DNA from: Amycolatopsis oliviviridis
GTDB taxonomy: Bacteria; Actinomycetota; Actinomycetes; Mycobacteriales; Pseudonocardiaceae
NCBI RefSeq assembly: GCF_014654365.1
Contig: NZ_BNAY01000013.1
Coordinates: 62,001-126,000, forward strand
DNA: 64,000 nucleotides
Direction: 5' to 3'
Positions 59,369 through 64,000 of this stretch are shown here, one piece after another; within the stretch, counting starts at the first letter, position 1; each line of letters opens with the position of its first letter. Position numbers and translations under genes: made by a program. Below the pieces are notes generated by a model, which saw only the letters and a list, made by a program, of their open reading frames with translations, made no database searches and had not been told where the DNA came from.

Positions 59369-60657
59369 CCGCCGATGAGCTTGTCGAGCGCTGCGTTGGC
59401 GTCGGCGGTCGCCTGGTCGAGCGTCTTCGTTCCGGTCAGGTAAGCGGTCAGCATGTCCTTGATCGGGTTCTGACCGGACTCGACGTCACCCCACTTGGGG
59501 CTGGTCGGGACGGCACGGCCGTTCTTGGAAGCCTCGGCCATGACCTTGGTGAGCGGGTTCGCGTCGAGCGCGGACACGTCGGTCGAGGTACCGGGGACGT
59601 AACCGGCCTTGGCCAGCTCGGTCTGGTACTTCGGGGTGGAGAACAGCTTGACGTAGTCCTTGGCCGCGGCCGCGTTCTTGCTGTTGGCCGGGATGACCAG
59701 GTTCGAGCCGCCGAGGAAGACCGGGGCCGACTTGTCGGCGGTCTTGCCCGGGATCGGGAAGGCGCCCGACTTCTCCTTGATCGACGGGTCGGTCTTCGCC
59801 GCGGTGTCGGCCTCACCCGGGACACCGATCATCATCGCGACCTTGCCCGCGCCGTAGATGCCGGCCTGCTGCGGGGTGGCCTCGTCGGCGTCCTTCGGGG
59901 CCTTGGTGCCCGAAGCCTCGGTGAGCTGCTTGTAGAACTCGAGCCCGGCCTTCGCCTGTGCGGAGTCCAGGGTCGACTTGAAGGCCTTCCCGTTGGCCTG
60001 CGCGATGTCGCCGCCCTCGTCCCAGATGTAGGACAGCAGCTCGTACCAGTTCTGGCCGGGGTGGTAGAGGGCCTGGAACTCGGGGTCGCTGCCGAACTTG
60101 GCCTTGAGCTTGGTGATCGCGTCGAGCCACTCCGCGCGCGTCTTCGGCGTCGCGGTGATGCCCGCCTGCTCGAACATGTCCTTGCGGTAGATGACCTCAC
60201 GGTTGGCCGCGTAGAACGGGACGCCGTAGGTCTTGCCGTCGAACTCGCCCGAGGCCTTGAGGCCTTGCAGCCACTGCGCGCCGTTGAAGTCGCCCACGCT
60301 GGAGGTGAGGTCGGCGAGCACGCCCTGGTTCGCGAACGCGGGGGTCTGGGTGTTGCCCAGCTCGATCACGTCCGGCGGGTTGTCACTGGCCAGCGCGGTG
60401 GTCAGCTTCTGCTGGATGCCGTTCCACTGCTGGATCTCGTACTTGACCTTGACGCCGGGGTGTGCGTCTTCGAATTCCTTGTGGAGCGAGTTCGTCAGCG
60501 ATTCCGGGGCGGTCCCGGTCATGAGCCAGACCGTGAGCGAGCCGTTCGAGGCCGGAGCGCTCGAATTCGTGCTGTCGCCACTACCGGAACCGGCGCAGCC
60601 CGCCGTCGCGAGGGTGATGGCGGCGGCGCCCGCAGCCATCTTGAGCCAGCGCTTCAC
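59365..60657 (-). CDS. dasA: Chitobiose-binding lipoprotein DasA
   Basis: 430 residues. Lipoprotein signal with lipobox ATAGC (lipidated Cys about residue 21), then a two-lobed sugar-binding protein with the DasA-like segment PDVIELGNTQTPAFA. GTG start with AAAGGAC upstream. Two DasR-type operators lie 49 and 72 bases before the start codon. It captures chitin disaccharide outside the cell. No dasR gene lies beside it, unlike the Streptomyces locus. Confidence 0.87.
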   Translation of the reverse strand: MKRWLKMAAGAAAITLATAGCAGSGSGDSTNSSAPASNGSLTVWLMTGTAPESLTNSLHKEFEDAHPGVKVKYEIQQWNGIQQKLTTALASDNPPDVIELGNTQTPAFANQGVLADLTSSVGDFNGAQWLQGLKASGEFDGKTYGVPFYAANREVIYRKDMFEQAGITATPKTRAEWLDAITKLKAKFGSDPEFQALYHPGQNWYELLSYIWDEGGDIAQANGKAFKSTLDSAQAKAGLEFYKQLTEASGTKAPKDADEATPQQAGIYGAGKVAMMIGVPGEADTAAKTDPSIKEKSGAFPIPGKTADKSAPVFLGGSNLVIPANSKNAAAAKDYVKLFSTPKYQTELAKAGYVPGTSTDVSALDANPLTKVMAEASKNGRAVPTSPKWGDVESGQNPIKDMLTAYLTGTKTLDQATADANAALDKLIGG

Positions 60658-60705
60658 TCGTGCCGTCCTTTCGATGCCCGGCCACCATGCCGGGCTCCCA
60701 CAAAA

Positions 60706-60754
60706 TGGTGTAGACCAATGTCGGCAGCGTGGTACGTACCACTCCGACTGTCAA
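60706..60754 (-). promoter_or_regulatory. dasA control region with two DasR-type operators
   Basis: TGGTGTAGACCA (60706-60717, one mismatch to the dre core) and GTGGTACGTACCAC (60729-60742, perfect palindrome with TGGT/ACCA ends). A reverse-strand TTGACA (60754-60749) directly adjoins the second site. The rest of the 308-base gap to the DoxX gene (60755-60965) shows no gene or clear structure. Confidence 0.7.
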
Positions 60755-60965
60755 GCGGGTGGCCGGTTCGTTGTAAACGCGCCGCAATCTTTCACCTTGT
60801 GTGAGCGCATGATCACACTGATGATCGGATTTCGGCGTCGCCGTCAGGTTGTCGCGAGGCGCGCTGACATGCGGTTTCTCGTTGACTGTTCCGCTGATCG
60901 GTGCATTCGGACGGTCGGCGTTGGGCCGTTCGGCGGAGCGGGATCTCGCGTTCGCCAGCTAGGCC

Positions 60966-61388
60966 TCAGCGGTAGTCCTCGTCGTCTTCGGGAGGCTCGA
61001 TGCCGAGGAGCGCGCGGGTCTGATCTTGGAGGAACCACGCCAGCGTCGCGGTGATGATCAGCAGGACGAGCGGGAGGACCGGGCCGCCGTTGGCGAGGAT
61101 GAACAGCTCGGTGACGCTCGCGCCCACCATGACGCCCGCCAGCAGCAGCGCCGACGGCCCGCCGAGGCGGGGGACGAGCAGGCCGATCGCGCCGACGGCC
61201 TCCAGGACACCGGTGACGTACCGCAGCCACTGCCCGAGGCCGATCTCGGCGAAGGTCTGTTCGGTGTGGCCGCCCGCGAACAGCAGGTACGCGCTGTAGA
61301 GGAACTCGGCGGCGAGCGCGACGCGCACGATCCACAGCACGATCGAGCCGATGGGCAGGCTTCGGATTCCGCTGGCTCCTCCGGACAT
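60966..61388 (-). CDS. DoxX-family membrane protein
   Basis: 140 residues with four helices (about 15-35, 52-70, 75-95, 100-120) and the DoxX segments LAAEFLYSAYLLFAGG and GLLVPRLGGPSALLLAG, ending in an acidic tail. Function of DoxX proteins is redox- or respiration-linked but poorly known. ATG 61388 has GGAGAAGGA upstream. It lies immediately before a repeat block. Confidence 0.8.
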   Translation of the reverse strand: MSGGASGIRSLPIGSIVLWIVRVALAAEFLYSAYLLFAGGHTEQTFAEIGLGQWLRYVTGVLEAVGAIGLLVPRLGGPSALLLAGVMVGASVTELFILANGGPVLPLVLLIITATLAWFLQDQTRALLGIEPPEDDEDYR

Positions 61389-61420
61389 GCCGGGAATCCT
61401 TCTCCGGTGCGCTGTGGCTG

Positions 61421-61850
61421 GCAAGGCCGCATCCAGAGGACTAAATGCGTGCCCGCGGGTGGTCGTGAGTGGTAAGTGTCGTTAGAACGGCACAAAACAC
61501 TCACGACCACCTGGACCGAGCTGGGGCTGCCATACTCACCTACCTGAAGCGCGTGAAGGCCCCCTTCCCTCGGCTGAGCCGAGGGAAGGGGGCCTTCACG
61601 CGCGGTCGCTGTAGCTGCTGTGGCTGCTGGTGCATACGGTGCGAACGTGGCGATCACCGAGTCCGTGAAGGCCTCCTTCACTACCTTCAGGGTGGGCAAG
61701 GCCGCATCCAGAGGACTAAATGCGTGCCCGCGGGGTGGTCGTGAGTGGTAAGTGTCGTTAGAACGGCACAAAACACTCACGACCACCTGGACCGAGCTGG
61801 GGCCGCCACCTTCATGCGCTACCCAACCGCATTCAGCGGACTAAACGCGT
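61421..61850. repeat. Composite repeat block with a duplicated 106-base C+D module
   Basis: 462 bases without a gene. A C unit plus D-type hairpin module at 61421-61526 recurs at 61696-61802 with one added base. Between them lie a perfect A hairpin (25-base arms, 61551-61601) and a left half of an A hairpin (61662-61695) that is cut off where the second module begins. A last C unit (61827-61850) touches the stop codon of the lectin-protease. Confidence 0.87.
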
Positions 61851-63047
61851 CTAGGCCGGGATCTGCCAGGACTGGCCGGCCGAGCCGTTGCAGGTCGAGA
61901 TCACCAGTCGCGTCCCCAGGCCGGTGCCGCCGCCTTGGACGTCGAGGCATTTGCCGGACTGCGGGTTGACCAGGGTCTGGCCGGTCCGCCGCCAGGTCTG
62001 TGCCCCGGTCTGGTTGCAGTCCCACAGCTGCGTCTTCGTCCCGTCCGCCGTCCCGCTGTTGTCGACGTCCAGGCATTTCCCGAGCGCGCGCAGGGTCCCG
62101 TTCTGCACGGCCCAGGTCTGCGCGCCGGTGCCGTTGCAGTCCCACAGCCGGACCGCCGTGCCGTTCGCGATCTGCGAGTTGTCGACGTCGACGCATCTGC
62201 CCGCCACGCCGGTGATCCGCCCGGCCGGATACGGCGTGCCGCCGCGGATCAGGTACTGACTGTTGGCCACGTTCCAGTGCGTGGCGAGGTAGCTGCCCGG
62301 CGCGGGGTTGGTGTGGAAGTAGTCGTTGCCGAGGCAGTCGATCTGGTTCTCCGGCGCGCCGGGGCACACCTTCTTCAGGCCGCCGGGCGGGAGGCCGCCG
62401 TCGTCGTAACACATGATGTCCTCGTCGTCCCAGCAGTGACCGAACGGCGTCGCGTTCGGTGCGCTGCCGTTGACGGCGCCGAGGTTGTGCAGGAGCTCGT
62501 GCCCGCTGGCCTGCCAGCTCCAGCAGCCCGTGCCGACGGTCGCGTAGTGCGGGCCGCCGTTGTACGGGTTGCTCGCGCCGGGACTGTCGTCGCCGCCGTT
62601 GCCGAACGCGAGCCCGCAGCCGCCGGCGTCGTACCAGACGAGGTACTTGCGGTCGCCGCGGTTGTAGCCCTGTGCCTTGATGGCGTTGGTGATCGTGTCC
62701 ACGTCGGCCATCGCGGACTGGGCGATGACGACGTTCGAGATGGTCGCCTTGCAGCTCGCGTCGTGCACGTACCGGACGTGCCGGACGCCGCCGCCGAGCC
62801 GGGACGCGGCCTCGACGAAGATGTCGTCGATCTGGCTCGCGAAGGTCTGGAACTGGCCGACGAGCTGCCCGTACCTGTCCGCTTGCGTGTTTCCGCGGAC
62901 GTAAAGCGCTTGGACGCGTTTTCCGCTGACACCGTCACCGTCGCAGACCGTCGAGGCCGGGGCCGCGGTCGCCACGGGGGCGGGCAGGGAGATGACGCCG
63001 AGCGCCAGCGCGGCGCCCGCCACGAGTCTGAGGAATCTTCTGGTCAT
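61851..63047 (-). CDS. Secreted metzincin-like metalloprotease with ricin-type lectin domain
   Basis: 398 residues. Signal peptide (1-29, ATAA end). The catalytic part (about 45-270) has HELLHNLGAVN (H183, E184, H187) and a Met-turn DIMCY (M212). The usual third zinc ligand of HExxHxxGxxH is N193; H204 in FGHCWDDED may replace it, as in related actinomycete proteins. Residues 280-398 form one beta-trefoil with three QxW-type repeats (GAQTW, GAQTW, GQSW) that would bind polysaccharide. ATG 63047 follows AGGCGG. A DasR-type operator lies 52 bases upstream. Confidence 0.87.
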   Translation of the reverse strand: MTRRFLRLVAGAALALGVISLPAPVATAAPASTVCDGDGVSGKRVQALYVRGNTQADRYGQLVGQFQTFASQIDDIFVEAASRLGGGVRHVRYVHDASCKATISNVVIAQSAMADVDTITNAIKAQGYNRGDRKYLVWYDAGGCGLAFGNGGDDSPGASNPYNGGPHYATVGTGCWSWQASGHELLHNLGAVNGSAPNATPFGHCWDDEDIMCYDDGGLPPGGLKKVCPGAPENQIDCLGNDYFHTNPAPGSYLATHWNVANSQYLIRGGTPYPAGRITGVAGRCVDVDNSQIANGTAVRLWDCNGTGAQTWAVQNGTLRALGKCLDVDNSGTADGTKTQLWDCNQTGAQTWRRTGQTLVNPQSGKCLDVQGGGTGLGTRLVISTCNGSAGQSWQIPA

Positions 63048-63098
63048 GCCGAACCGCCTTTTCATCGCGGGGGATGAGGCATCCGGATGCAGCAAAGA

Positions 63099-63108
63099 GG
63101 TCTAGACC
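63099..63108. promoter_or_regulatory. DasR-type operator core upstream of lectin-metalloprotease
   Basis: Perfect palindrome GGTCTAGACC, flanked by GA and GG (outer consensus pair T/A not kept). Its placement matches the sites before the GH3 and LPMO genes. Confidence 0.6.
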
Positions 63109-63164
63109 GGCAGGAATCATAAGCAGCACAAGGTGGGCATGTCACTGACAGAACAGGACATACG

Positions 63165-64000
63165 TCACTTTTGGTCGCCGAGGAGTATCCTTTCGAGCAA
63201 CAGGTCGACATCGCGGGCGGACTCGGCTTCGCCTATCCGGTGGAAGGTTTCCGCGGCGCTGAGCGCGCGTCGCGCGGCTTCCCGGACCCGGCCCGCGGCG
63301 CTGAGCACGTGAGCGGCGACGTGGTCGAGTTGCGCGACGAGATGTTCCCTGACGGGCGCGGTTTCGGTTTCCACCGCGTGCACGGCGGATTCCGCGGCGT
63401 CGAGCGCGGTCAGCGCCGCGTCGAGATCGCCGGACCGCAGGCGGGAAAGCGTCGCGGCGTTGCGGCAGGTGGCGGCCACGTAGCCGCCGCCGATCGCCAC
63501 GGCCGCGTCGGCGGCCCGAACGTAGAAATCGGCGGCGTTCGCGCCGTAGCCGAGCAGATCCAGTTGTTCGGCGGCGGCCATGCTCACCGAAATGTAGGAG
63601 TGCCCGGTGTCGCCCGACGCCTGGAGGATTTCGGCGAGCACGGCGTATTCGTTGAAGGCGCGCGAAGATTCGCCGAGCGCGCGGTAGGTGTCGGCGTACA
63701 TCCACCGGCAGCGGTGGCCCCAGTCCGGTAATCCGGCGAGCAGTTCGATGGCGCGGGGCGCGACGTCGAGCACCTCGTCGTAGCGGCCGGCGCCGTGCAG
63801 CGCGGTGACGAGGACGTACCAGTGTTCCGCGTTGTCCTTGCCTTTCGACGCGGCGACCCCGAGGGACGCGTAGGCGTCGTCGACGGCTTCGGCGAACCGC
63901 CCGGTGCCGATCAAGGACAGCGCCCGCAGCTGACGGAGATGCCCGCGCAACCGTTCCGGGCCGCCCACGGGCAGCGTCGCCAGCAGGTGCTCCACGAAGA
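63165..64000 (-). CDS. TPR-rich protein, probably C-terminal part of a regulator (5' end outside window)
   Basis: The frame enters from the right edge and ends at TGA 63165; 277 residues of Ala-rich paired helices in TPR-like spacing (for example ALHGAGRYDEVLDVAPRAIELL, first half). Proteins with this style of TPR array usually begin with a helix-turn-helix domain in actinomycetes, but that part is not visible. No catalytic motif. Confidence 0.75.
   Translation of the reverse strand, partial: FVEHLLATLPVGGPERLRGHLRQLRALSLIGTGRFAEAVDDAYASLGVAASKGKDNAEHWYVLVTALHGAGRYDEVLDVAPRAIELLAGLPDWGHRCRWMYADTYRALGESSRAFNEYAVLAEILQASGDTGHSYISVSMAAAEQLDLLGYGANAADFYVRAADAAVAIGGGYVAATCRNAATLSRLRSGDLDAALTALDAAESAVHAVETETAPVREHLVAQLDHVAAHVLSAAGRVREAARRALSAAETFHRIGEAESARDVDLLLERILLGDQK

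Overview
The window is high-GC DNA (start codons often GTG or TTG, dense head-to-tail operons with ATGA/GTGA overlaps) from a filamentous actinomycete. Gene content (lipid-transfer thiolase operon, CE1758/CE1759 flavin pair, Otr(A)-type protein, Rv1733c-like protein, DasABC) and the intergenic hairpin repeats fit the Pseudonocardiaceae, most likely Amycolatopsis. This is an inference from gene style, not from a marker gene. I found no tRNA, rRNA, CRISPR array, transposase or phage gene.

Layout. 0-7.9 kb: end of a glutamate-type binding lipoprotein, a MauE/DsbA redox operon, a LysR regulator, a secreted GH3 glucosidase plus ThuA-like protein, an RraA-like protein and a secreted repeat protein. 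8-12.6 kb: five-gene acyl-CoA/lipid operon behind a palindromic operator. 12.7-17.3 kb: topoisomerase IV genes parE-parC. 17.5-29 kb: membrane cyclase-like protein, GH76, LLM/FMN-reductase pair, YCII/MFS pair, TetR/AKR pair, ABC-2 exporter and an overlapping pair of related small proteins. 29.4-32.3 kb: a 57-residue acidic Cys/His peptide followed by a TPR-CHAT caspase-like protease. 32.4-37 kb: secreted LPMO, LigD-type polymerase, P-loop protein, orphan ketosynthase. 37.2-39.7 kb: PAS-GGDEF-EAL protein with a dead EAL. 41-51 kb: TetR/tautomerase pair, then a cluster joining a GTP cyclohydrolase II, a PTPS-fold protein lacking its catalytic residues, two GT4 transferases, a methyltransferase, a flippase-like membrane protein, a CDP-alcohol phosphotransferase, a creatininase-family hydrolase and an IMPase. 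51-56 kb: M14 carboxypeptidase, F420-type LLM enzyme and an Otr(A)-like ribosomal protection protein with an attenuator-like leader. 56-61 kb: chitobiose importer dasABC plus a GH3 hexosaminidase. 61-64 kb: DoxX protein, secreted lectin-metalloprotease, TPR protein running off the end.

Two themes link distant genes. First, DasR-type operators (core GGTCTAGACC or close variants) lie upstream of the GH3 glucosidase, the LPMO, dasA and the lectin-metalloprotease, so these loci probably form one N-acetylglucosamine-responsive set for chitin or polymer breakdown. Second, at least four families of short hairpin repeats fill most 3' intergenic spaces, often touch or contain stop codons, and in two places form larger blocks bounded by long identical copies.

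Best candidates for an undescribed system: the peptide/CHAT-protease pair at 29.4-32.3 kb, and the 42-51 kb cluster in which a pterin-type enzyme fold has lost its chemistry but stays linked to GTP cyclohydrolase II and membrane glycolipid-type genes.
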